Assembly: GCA_036496585.1 (NCBI GenBank)
Contig: DASXLB010000014.1
Location: 124,001 to 188,000 of the forward strand
Source: Vicinamibacterales bacterium
GTDB taxonomy: Bacteria; Acidobacteriota; Vicinamibacteria; Vicinamibacterales; 2-12-FULL-66-21
Length of the DNA: 64,000 nucleotides
Direction of reading: 5' to 3'
The translations under genes and the position numbers were made by a program. Shown piece after piece: positions 46,086-53,216 of this stretch. Each line of letters opens with the position of its first letter. Position 1 is the stretch's first letter. Under the pieces are notes generated by a model that was not told the DNA's origin, did not search any database, and saw only the letters and a list, made by a program, of their open reading frames with translations.

Positions 46086-46207
46086 GACGGCCACCCGGCC
46101 AGCGCAATTCCCGCGCCGCAGGCCGGCCCAATGATTTCCGGCTTCCCGGCTGCCGCGCGGCGTACGGCGGAGACGTTCCTGTAATCGAATTACGATGATG
46201 AGACGCC

Positions 46208-47068
46208 ATGGTCTGGTGCCTGGATTTCCACGCCGCCTACCGCTGCCGCCATGCCGGTGCCTGCTGCCGCGCCGGCTGGCCAATTCCGTTCGAGGACGGC
46301 ACGGTGGCGGCGCGCGACGCGCCGGGCGGGTGTACGTTCCACGACGCCGAGGCGCAGCGGTGTTCGCTGCATCGCGCCGGCGGCCTGCGCGCGCTGCCGC
46401 TCACCTGCCGCATGTTTCCGCGGATCGTCCTGCACGATGCGCGCGGCACGTTCGTGTCGCTGTCGCACTTCTGCCCAACCGCTGCGTCGCTACTCTTCGA
46501 CGGCGGCGGCGCGGCGATCGTCGAGGCCCCACCGGCGCTGGCCGACGTCGGCGAGCTCGACGGCCTCGATGCCCGCGCCGAGTGGCCGCCCCTCCTCCGG
46601 CCCGGTGTGTTGATGGATCTCGACAGCTACGCCGCGTGGGAGGCGCGTGCCGTCGCAGCGCTGGCGGACGGCAATGGCAGCCCGCGCGCCGCCCTCACCG
46701 CAGTCGACGCCGTCACGCAGCGGATCACCGCGTGGACGCCGGGGGCCGGCGCGCTCCTCGACGCCGTGCACGCCTCATTCGACCAGCTGCCCCGCGCGTC
46801 GCCGCCGGACCGCGGTCCGGCGATCTCCCGGGACGAGGCCGCCGTCGGACGCTGGCTCGCGGCGCGCCTATTCGGTGCGTGGACGGCCTATCAGGGCCAC
46901 GGTCTCGCGGCGACTCTCCGGCATCTGCGGGCCTGCCTCGACGTGCTGGAGACGGAGTGCGATGGCGGCGGCAGCACGCTCGAAGCGATCCGCCGGAGCG
47001 ATCTGCGCATCCTGCACGGGCCGGGCGATGGACCCGACCCGCTCGGCGGCGTCATCCGCGGAGCCTGA
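46208..47068 (+). CDS. YkgJ-like cysteine-cluster protein
   Basis: 286 residues. The N-terminal 90 hold a Cys cluster: YRCRHAGACCRAGWPIP, GGCTFHD, QRCSLHRAGG, LTCRMFPR and SHFCPTA. This matches the Zn/Fe-chelating YkgJ/UPF0153 family pattern CxxxxxCC...C...C...PxxCRxFP. The remaining 190 residues are helical and not recognised, so it is longer than typical family members. Metal bound and function are unknown. It is divergent from the HTH gene and overlaps the convergent CoA-ligase gene by 17 bases. Confidence 0.82.
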   Translation: MVWCLDFHAAYRCRHAGACCRAGWPIPFEDGTVAARDAPGGCTFHDAEAQRCSLHRAGGLRALPLTCRMFPRIVLHDARGTFVSLSHFCPTAASLLFDGGGAAIVEAPPALADVGELDGLDARAEWPPLLRPGVLMDLDSYAAWEARAVAALADGNGSPRAALTAVDAVTQRITAWTPGAGALLDAVHASFDQLPRASPPDRGPAISRDEAAVGRWLAARLFGAWTAYQGHGLAATLRHLRACLDVLETECDGGGSTLEAIRRSDLRILHGPGDGPDPLGGVIRGA

Positions 47069-48596
47069 ACCGCTGGAGCTTGCCGGTCGGCGTGCGCGGC
47101 AGCTCGGACAGGAACTCCACCCATCGCGGGCGCTTGTACTCGGGCAGCGTCGCGCGGACGAACTGCTGCAGCTCGACGGCGAGCGCGGCGGAGCCGGCGA
47201 CGCCCGGGCGCAGGACGACGAACGCCGCCGGCTTGGCGAGCCCGTCGCTGTCGTCGCGGCCGATCACCGCGCACTCGAGCACGGCGGCGTGCGAGAGCAG
47301 CGCGGTTTCCACGTCGATCGGGCTCACCCACTGCCCACCCACCTTCAGCATGTCGTCGCTGCGGCCGGCCGGCCAGAAGTACCCATCAGCGTCCTGCCGG
47401 TACCGATCGCCGGTGCGGATCCAGTCGCCGTGAATCGTGGCTTTCGTCTTCTCGTGCTGATTCCAGTAACCGGCGCAGATCGAGTCGCCGCTCACCCACA
47501 GATCGCCGATCTCGCCGGCGGGCACGGGCCGCTCGCGCTCGTCGAGAATCGCCGCGGCGTAGCCGGGCACGATCAGCCCGCTCGATCCCGGCCGGATCGC
47601 GCCGGGCCGGTTCGACGTAAAGATGTGCAGCGCCTCGGTCGAGCCGAGCCCGTCGAGGATGTCGACGCCGAAGCGCTGCCGGAATCGTTCGTAGAGGGGG
47701 GCCGGCAGCGCCTCCCCGGCGGAGACGGCGCAGCGTATCGAATGCAGATCGAACCCGCCGGGCTGCGCCAGCAGCATCGCGAAGCCCGTCGGGACCGAAA
47801 AGAACACCGTCGGCCGATGCCGGTCGATCGCCGCAAGGACAGCCGCGGCGGTCGGCGGACCCGGCATCAGGATGCTGGTCGCGCCGACCGCCAGCGGAAA
47901 GTACCCGGCGTTGCCGAGCCCATAGGCGAAGAACAGCTTCGCGACGCTGAAGCAGCGATCGTGCTCGTCGAGCTGCAGTACGCCCCTGGCGAAGAGCTCC
48001 GCGCACACCACCATGTCGTGCTGCAGGTGCACGCAGCCCTTCGGCGCGCCCGTGCTGCCAGACGAATACAGCCAGAAGGCCGGTGCGTCCCGGCTGGTCG
48101 ACTCGGCGTCGAGCCGCGGCGATCCCGTCGACAGGAGCGTGTCGAGCCCGCGCCCGGCGGTCACGACGTGCCGCAGCGCCGGCAGGTCGCGGCGGTCGAT
48201 CGCCTCGAGTTTCGGCAGCAGCTCCTCGCTGACGATGGCGACGCGCGCGCGCGAGTCGGCGAGGACGTGCCGGTAGTCGGCCGGCTTCCACAGGGTGTTG
48301 AGCGGCACCGGGACGGCGCCGATCTTGATGGCACCGAAGAAGGCCACGAGGAACGCCGGCGTATCGAGCATCAGCAGGACGACCCGCTCTTCCGGCCGCA
48401 CTTCCAGCGACTCGCGCAAGGCGCTCCCGCACCGGTTCACGCGCTCGGCGAGCGCGGCGTAAGTGACGTGCTCGTCGCCGCACTCGATGGCGACCTTGCC
48501 GCCGCGGCCGGCGTCGAGGTGACGGTCGACGAAGTGCGCCGCGGCGTTGAACCCCGCCGGCACGCCGAAGTCGGCGGCAGTAGTGATGGCGGCCAT
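47052..48596 (-). CDS. Benzoate-CoA ligase-family AMP-forming enzyme
   Basis: 514 residues of the ANL superfamily: the P-loop YSSGSTGAPKGCVH, LGSTEALHIF (A5 region), GEIGDLWVSGD, RTGDRYRQDADGYFWPAGRSDDMLKVGGQWVSP (A8 hinge) and the catalytic Lys in TPTGKLQRF. VPLNTLWKPADYRHVLADSRARV and KLFFAYGLGN are typical of benzoate-CoA ligases. It should adenylate a carboxylic acid and form its CoA thioester. No benzoyl-CoA pathway genes are near, so the acid is uncertain. ATG 48596 was chosen; TACCTT on the minus strand lies upstream in a symmetric element shared with pepT. Confidence 0.9.
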   Translation of the reverse strand: MAAITTAADFGVPAGFNAAAHFVDRHLDAGRGGKVAIECGDEHVTYAALAERVNRCGSALRESLEVRPEERVVLLMLDTPAFLVAFFGAIKIGAVPVPLNTLWKPADYRHVLADSRARVAIVSEELLPKLEAIDRRDLPALRHVVTAGRGLDTLLSTGSPRLDAESTSRDAPAFWLYSSGSTGAPKGCVHLQHDMVVCAELFARGVLQLDEHDRCFSVAKLFFAYGLGNAGYFPLAVGATSILMPGPPTAAAVLAAIDRHRPTVFFSVPTGFAMLLAQPGGFDLHSIRCAVSAGEALPAPLYERFRQRFGVDILDGLGSTEALHIFTSNRPGAIRPGSSGLIVPGYAAAILDERERPVPAGEIGDLWVSGDSICAGYWNQHEKTKATIHGDWIRTGDRYRQDADGYFWPAGRSDDMLKVGGQWVSPIDVETALLSHAAVLECAVIGRDDSDGLAKPAAFVVLRPGVAGSAALAVELQQFVRATLPEYKRPRWVEFLSELPRTPTGKLQRFRLRG

Positions 48597-48609
48597 GCGG
48601 TCCCCGCGA

Positions 48610-48616
48610 TAAGGTA
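48610..48616. promoter_or_regulatory. Symmetric -10 element TAAGGTA between CoA ligase gene and pepT
   Basis: Plus strand TAAGGT (48610-48615) and minus strand TACCTT (48616-48611) overlap by five base pairs and point to pepT and the CoA ligase respectively. pepT also has a GGGGAGG Shine-Dalgarno sequence. Confidence 0.35.
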
Positions 48617-48637
48617 AACCAGATTGGGGAGGCCGTG

Positions 48638-49861
48638 ATGGCGGTGCTCGAACGTTTTCTCCGTTACGTGCGGGTCGATACCCGTGCCGATGATCGATCG
48701 ACAACCTGCCCGTCGACGCCGGGCCAGATGACGCTGCAGCGGCTCCTCCGCGACGAGCTGCGGGAGCTTGGACTCGCCGAAGTCGATCTCGACGCCAACG
48801 GGTATCTGATGGCGACGGTTCCGGCGACACCTGGCGTCGACGAGGCACCGGTCATCGGGCTCGTCGCCCACGTCGACACGTCGCCCGAAATGCCGGGCGA
48901 CGGGGTGACGCCGATCCTCCACGAGCGCTGGGACGGCCGCGATATCGTGCTGCCCGACGATCCGTCGGCCGTGTTGCGTGCCTCAGAGCAGCCGGACCTG
49001 GCGCGTCAAATCGGACACGACATCGTCACCGCGTCGGGGCGGACGCTCCTCGGTGCCGACGACAAGGCCGGCGTCGCGGTCATCGTCGAGGCGGCGGCGC
49101 AGCTGATGTCGCGCCCGGATCTGCGGCACGGGCGGATCCGCGTGGCCTTCACCCCGGACGAGGAGATCGGCCGCGGCGCCGACCGGTTCGACGTGGCACG
49201 CTTCGGCGCGCACTGCGGCTACACGCTCGACGGCGGCAACGTCGGTGAGCTGGAGTTCGAGAGCTTCTCGGCCGACGTCATGCGCGTCACCTTTACAGGC
49301 TTCAACACGCACCCGGGCTATGCGAAGGGAAAGATGGTGAACGCGATCCGGGCCGCGTCCCGCTTCGTCGACCGCCTGCCGCGCGAGCGGCTGTCGCCGG
49401 AGAGCACCGCCGGCTACGACGGCTTCGTGCATCCGTACCAGATGGAGGCGTCGGTCGACCGCACCTCGGTGCGCGTGCTGCTGCGCGATCACGCCACGGC
49501 GCGGCTGCGCGATCAGGAGGCGCTCGTCCGGTCGCTGGCGGGCGCGGTCGCGGCCGAGACCGGCACCCAGGTCGGCTTCGACGTCACTGAGCAGTACCGC
49601 AACATGCGGGAAGTCCTCGACACGCGTCCCGAAGTGGTCCAGCGCGCCCGCGCTGCGATCCGGCGCGCCGGATTCACGCCGATCGAAAATCCGATCCGCG
49701 GCGGCACCGACGGCTCGCGGCTGTCATTCATGGGACTGCCGACGCCGAACCTGTTTGCCGGTGAGCACAACTTCCATTCCCGCCTCGAGTGGACGTCGCG
49801 CCAGGATCTCGAAGCGGCTGTCGCCGTCGTTATCGAGCTGGCGCAAGTCTGGGCGGTGTAA
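48638..49861 (+). CDS. pepT: Peptidase T (tripeptidase)
   Basis: 407 residues, the length of E. coli PepT. The M20 di-zinc site is visible: VAHVDTSPEMPG, GADDKAGVAV (bridging Asp), TPDEEIGRGAD (Glu-Glu) and YTLDGG. The dimerisation domain contains GFNTHPGYAKGKMVN, and the last His is in GEHNFHSRLEW. It removes the N-terminal residue from tripeptides in the cytoplasm. ATG 48638 was chosen because GGGGAGG ends five bases upstream; GTG 48635 would be too close. Confidence 0.94.
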   Translation: MAVLERFLRYVRVDTRADDRSTTCPSTPGQMTLQRLLRDELRELGLAEVDLDANGYLMATVPATPGVDEAPVIGLVAHVDTSPEMPGDGVTPILHERWDGRDIVLPDDPSAVLRASEQPDLARQIGHDIVTASGRTLLGADDKAGVAVIVEAAAQLMSRPDLRHGRIRVAFTPDEEIGRGADRFDVARFGAHCGYTLDGGNVGELEFESFSADVMRVTFTGFNTHPGYAKGKMVNAIRAASRFVDRLPRERLSPESTAGYDGFVHPYQMEASVDRTSVRVLLRDHATARLRDQEALVRSLAGAVAAETGTQVGFDVTEQYRNMREVLDTRPEVVQRARAAIRRAGFTPIENPIRGGTDGSRLSFMGLPTPNLFAGEHNFHSRLEWTSRQDLEAAVAVVIELAQVWAV

Positions 49862-49903
49862 CCCGCCGAATCGTTACTCCGCGCGCCGCATCCCGAATCA
49901 CCC

Positions 49904-49937
49904 CGCGCTCCTTCCCTCCTTCGCCCTCCTTCGTGTT
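49904..49937. repeat. CTCCTTCG repeat tract after VWA gene
   Basis: CTCCTTC/CCTCCTTCG words repeat just after the minus-strand VWA gene's stop; the complement reads GAACACGAAGGAGGGCGAAG. It is related to the ACGAAG tracts at 26211-26262 and 30765-30795. Confidence 0.45.
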
Positions 49938-49938
49938 C

Positions 49939-51804
49939 TTAGTTGACCCGGAAGGACAGCAGCGCCTTGACCTGGTCCGCCCCATGCGACGCCGCGAATT
50001 CGAAGACGTAGTCGCCGCGGCCGACCGACGCGATCGGCAGGTCGACCTCGTACGGGCCGGTCGCGGTCTTGCGCAGCGGCATGGTCGCCAGCTTCGCGCC
50101 AAGACGGCTGAGCAGGGCGACGGTGACGGTCGCGTCGGACGCTGCCGCGCCGAGGACGTCGAAGCGGACGATGATCCGGTCCGTGCGTTCGAACTGGCGG
50201 CCCGCAAACGGCGTCGGCACAGCGGCCTGGATCGCGCGCAGCTCAAGCGGCGTCCGCGCGCGGTAGAGGATCGGCGTCGCGATCGAGAGCGGCAGGGCGG
50301 AGAAGTCCGGCACGTCAATCGTGGTGTCCTGGCGGCCGGCTGTGGAACTCGGCGTGTCGTTCAGCGTCTGCCGCAGGTGAATCGTCCCGGGCGCCGCCGC
50401 AAAGCTGACCGGCCCGGCGGTCATCGGCCCGTCGAAAAGGACGCGGCCGTCGGCCGCCGTCGCGTGCAGCAGGACACCCGACGCGGCTGAGCCCTCGCGC
50501 GGCGTCCAGATCGCCGTGATCCGCGGCGTGCCGTCGTCTCCGACGCTGGCGCCCGCCCAGAAGTCTCCGGCAGACGGCAGATGCGGCGCATCGACCAGCG
50601 TCGAGAGCGCCTTCTCGATTTCCGGCGGCGCGGTGTTTTCCGCTGCCTTGCGCTTGGCCGCCTCCATGTCGACGGCCGACGGCGCGTAGTAGCCGGTGCG
50701 CGCCTTCACCTCCACACCCGGGCGCTTCACGTGCACGGCAATCTTGTGGAATTTGCCGTCGGTCGGGTTCTTCTCGGAGCGGTAGCCCACCAGGTAGAAG
50801 GCACTCGCCTCCTTGACGACCGTGCGGAGCGCGGCGGCCGGCGCGTTGCCCGAGAACTGCCGGCCGCCCGTGTTCTCCGCGAGCGCGAGCAGGATGTCCG
50901 AGACGCGGTTGGTCATGTCGAGGCCGCGCGGATCGAGGGTGTAGATGGTGGTGTTGTTGGCGTTGGCGAGACGGATCGCGCCATCGAGCCAGGTGTAGTT
51001 GTCGCCGGGGCCGTCGCCGACGCGTCCGATCGTCTGCGAGACGAAGATGATCGCCTTGCGTCCCTCCTTGAGCTGTCCGAGATACGCAATCGTCGACTCG
51101 AGCGCGCTGGTGGTGACCTGCGAGCGCAGCCGCTCGATGTCGCGCATCTGATACATCTGCGCTTCCTCGACGCCGCTGCGGACCGGCATGTAGACGTTGA
51201 GGCGCCCCTGGAGCTTGCGCGTCTGCTCGGCGAGCGCGCGCCGGTCGCGTGTCAGGCGGATGGCGTCGGTGGGCGTCAGCTGGTCCATCAGCGCCACCAG
51301 ATCGGTCGGCCCGAACGCGCTCTGCACGAAGTCGCCGAGCACTTCGCGGCCCCGGATCGCCGGAACGAACTGCCCGATATGGTACTCGTCCCAGAAGATG
51401 ACGAAGACGCGGATATCGTCGCGCGCCGCTTCGACCGCCGCGTGTTCAGGCGATCGAATCGCGAGCGACACGTCGTCGTCGGGCGCCTCGCCGGTCGCGT
51501 GAATCATTTTGATCGTGTCGACCGTCTGCTGGACGCCGTCTTCGCGGACCTCGAAATCGTCCCTGCTCAGATCGGTAACCGGATTGCCTTTGCGATCGGT
51601 GACGGTGACGTCGACGCGGACGCTCTCGGTGCCGCCGCGGAACACCGGCGGGCGCTGACCCTGCGGCGGGGACGGCTGCGAACCCTGCGGTTGACCCGTC
51701 GCGGGTGTCTGAGTGGGAGGCGGGGCGGTCGGCGGTGCCTGCTGTGCGGAGAGCGCCGCGGCGGCCACCAACGCGGCGGCCAACGCCAGCAACGGTTTGC
51801 GCAT
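49939..51804 (-). CDS. Secreted VWFA-related acidobacterial domain protein
   Basis: 621 residues: a signal peptide (MRKPLLALAAALVAAAALSA), a Pro/Gln/Thr-rich linker (about 22-52), then the entry domain RVDVTVTDRKGNPVTDLSRDDFEVREDGVQQ. The VWA-like domain has RVFVIFWDEYH, DLVALMDQLTP and GRKAIIFVSQTIG. A long beta-rich C-terminal half (about 390-621) follows. It is the larger of two such proteins in the window. The first metal motif (FWDEYH) is again degenerate. The family is acidobacterial and of unknown function, presumably periplasmic or secreted. Start ATG 51804; the frame open further upstream is not conserved. Confidence 0.88.
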   Translation of the reverse strand: MRKPLLALAAALVAAAALSAQQAPPTAPPPTQTPATGQPQGSQPSPPQGQRPPVFRGGTESVRVDVTVTDRKGNPVTDLSRDDFEVREDGVQQTVDTIKMIHATGEAPDDDVSLAIRSPEHAAVEAARDDIRVFVIFWDEYHIGQFVPAIRGREVLGDFVQSAFGPTDLVALMDQLTPTDAIRLTRDRRALAEQTRKLQGRLNVYMPVRSGVEEAQMYQMRDIERLRSQVTTSALESTIAYLGQLKEGRKAIIFVSQTIGRVGDGPGDNYTWLDGAIRLANANNTTIYTLDPRGLDMTNRVSDILLALAENTGGRQFSGNAPAAALRTVVKEASAFYLVGYRSEKNPTDGKFHKIAVHVKRPGVEVKARTGYYAPSAVDMEAAKRKAAENTAPPEIEKALSTLVDAPHLPSAGDFWAGASVGDDGTPRITAIWTPREGSAASGVLLHATAADGRVLFDGPMTAGPVSFAAAPGTIHLRQTLNDTPSSTAGRQDTTIDVPDFSALPLSIATPILYRARTPLELRAIQAAVPTPFAGRQFERTDRIIVRFDVLGAAASDATVTVALLSRLGAKLATMPLRKTATGPYEVDLPIASVGRGDYVFEFAASHGADQVKALLSFRVN

Positions 51805-51944
51805 GGGTTCGATATCCCGGATGTTTGACAGGCGACGCGAACCGGAACTGCCATCATACGCCGTTCCTGACGGCGATTCAGTGACGGCGGCGGGAGCCCG
51901 GTCACGCTCAGCCGCGGTTCCGTCCCCCATTCTCCAGCCTCGGT

Positions 51945-52697
51945 CTACGCGCCGAACGTGGCCATCACCGGTCCGTGATCGCTCGTGCCGAACTCGCGCT
52001 GGATGACGCAGGACTGCACCGTCTCGAAGAGCGGCTGGCTCGCCAGCACGTAGTCGAGGCGCCAGCCGATGTTCCGCTCGCGCATCTGCCGCCACGGCGC
52101 CCACCAGCTGAACAGCTGGTCGTTTGCTGGCTCGAGCGCGCGGCTGATGTCGACGAGCCCGTTGCCGATGATGCGTTCGAGCAACGCGCGCTCTTCGGGA
52201 AGCTGGCCGATGGCGCGAGGTTTCCGCTCCTTCGGATGGACGTCCATGTCAGTGCGCGCGATGTTCAGGTCGCCGCAGAGCACGGCCGGCTTCCCCGCCG
52301 CGTGCAGGTCCCCTGTGAACCGCTGCAGCGATTCGAGAAACCGCAGCTTCGCCGGGTAGTCCTTGCCGCCGTTGGGTACGTAGATCGAAGCGAACAGGAT
52401 CCCGTTCACCTCCGCGGTGACGATCCGGCTCTCGTAGTCGAAGGCGGGATGGGCAAACACCGGACGCTCGGCCGCCAGCGACTTGCTTACGTGCAGCGCC
52501 ACACCTGAATACCCTTTCGTGCCGTGCCAGTAGCACCAGTACCCCTCGATCTCGCAGAGCCATACCGGGAGCTGGTCGGGGGCCGCCTTAATTTCCTGCA
52601 GGCAGAAGACGGAGGGCTGTTCGCGCTCGATGAAGTCCTGGAGCTGCGCCTGACGGGCGCGGATGCCGTTGACGTTCCAGGTGCAGACCTTGAGCAC
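51945..52697 (-). CDS. xthA: Exodeoxyribonuclease III (AP endonuclease)
   Basis: 250 residues (E. coli 268). EEP-fold motifs are present: TWNVNGIRARQ (Asn), FCLQEIKA (metal Glu), HGTKGYSGVA, YVPNGG, LCGDLNIARTDMDV (Asp-Asn) and the C-terminal SDHGPV His. It cleaves DNA at abasic sites and removes 3' blocking groups. Start GTG 52697 lies exactly six bases after TACAAT on the minus strand, with no Shine-Dalgarno sequence, so the mRNA is probably leaderless. Confidence 0.94.
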   Translation of the reverse strand: MLKVCTWNVNGIRARQAQLQDFIEREQPSVFCLQEIKAAPDQLPVWLCEIEGYWCYWHGTKGYSGVALHVSKSLAAERPVFAHPAFDYESRIVTAEVNGILFASIYVPNGGKDYPAKLRFLESLQRFTGDLHAAGKPAVLCGDLNIARTDMDVHPKERKPRAIGQLPEERALLERIIGNGLVDISRALEPANDQLFSWWAPWRQMRERNIGWRLDYVLASQPLFETVQSCVIQREFGTSDHGPVMATFGA

Positions 52698-52703
52698 GAC
52701 TTG

Positions 52704-52709
52704 ATTGTA
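52704..52709 (-). promoter_or_regulatory. -10-like hexamer TACAAT, putative leaderless promoter of xthA
   Basis: TACAAT on the minus strand ends six bases before GTG 52697. No -35 box was recognised. Confidence 0.45.
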
Positions 52710-52810
52710 GAACCTGTGACAGAACCTGACCTGGGCGGCTGGCGAGCGGGACCGCGGCTGGGTCCTGGAAGGGAGGATCGGGACGCGATCAGCGGCTGCG
52801 CGGCGGCCGG

Positions 52811-53029
52811 TCAGGACCCGGTATGGCGGTCGCGCGAAGGGTTTGTCTCAGAATTCTGCCCGACGCCCGCACCCTCGGGGATGGCCTCCCCTTCCAGGTG
52901 CGACGGTTCCGCACAGGCGGTCTGCCGCTCGTCGATCAGGGTGACGACAATACCGTCGTACGTCTCGTACACGCCGGCGGCGCACCCGCAAGGGAGTATC
53001 CGGCTGGTCAGCCCGCGCAGAATCCGCAT
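52811..53029 (-). CDS. Small Cys-containing protein, unknown function
   Basis: 72 residues. The core reads LPCGCAAGVYETYDGIVVTLIDE, with Cys14-x-Cys16, a later Cys39 and His44, which could form a metal site. The beta-rich middle and polar tail look protein-like rather than random, and no better frame covers this stretch. I do not recognise a named family. A TAAGAG hexamer lies six bases before ATG 53029, echoing the leaderless layout seen elsewhere. Stand-alone between xthA and the kinase gene. Confidence 0.5.
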   Translation of the reverse strand: MRILRGLTSRILPCGCAAGVYETYDGIVVTLIDERQTACAEPSHLEGEAIPEGAGVGQNSETNPSRDRHTGS

Positions 53030-53200
53030 CCTGGGCTCTTAGACCCCGGGTCCGGGAAGCTGGTTTAATCAGTCCAACGCGTCGGCCACATGCGGCCGCA
53101 CCGCTGCCACGACATCCCGTGCGCTGTCGCGCGCGATGACCGCGTCGGACTCGCGATAAAGGACCGCCGCACAAGCAGTTTTGCTGAGCTCGCTTATCCG

Positions 53201-53206
53201 TATAAT
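53201..53206 (+). promoter_or_regulatory. Consensus -10 TATAAT upstream of Ser/Thr kinase gene
   Basis: A perfect TATAAT ten bases before TTG 53217. Transcription would begin near 53213, leaving a leader of only a few bases. No good -35. The rest of 53030-53200 holds no supported gene. Confidence 0.5.
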
Positions 53207-53216
53207 CACGCCACCC

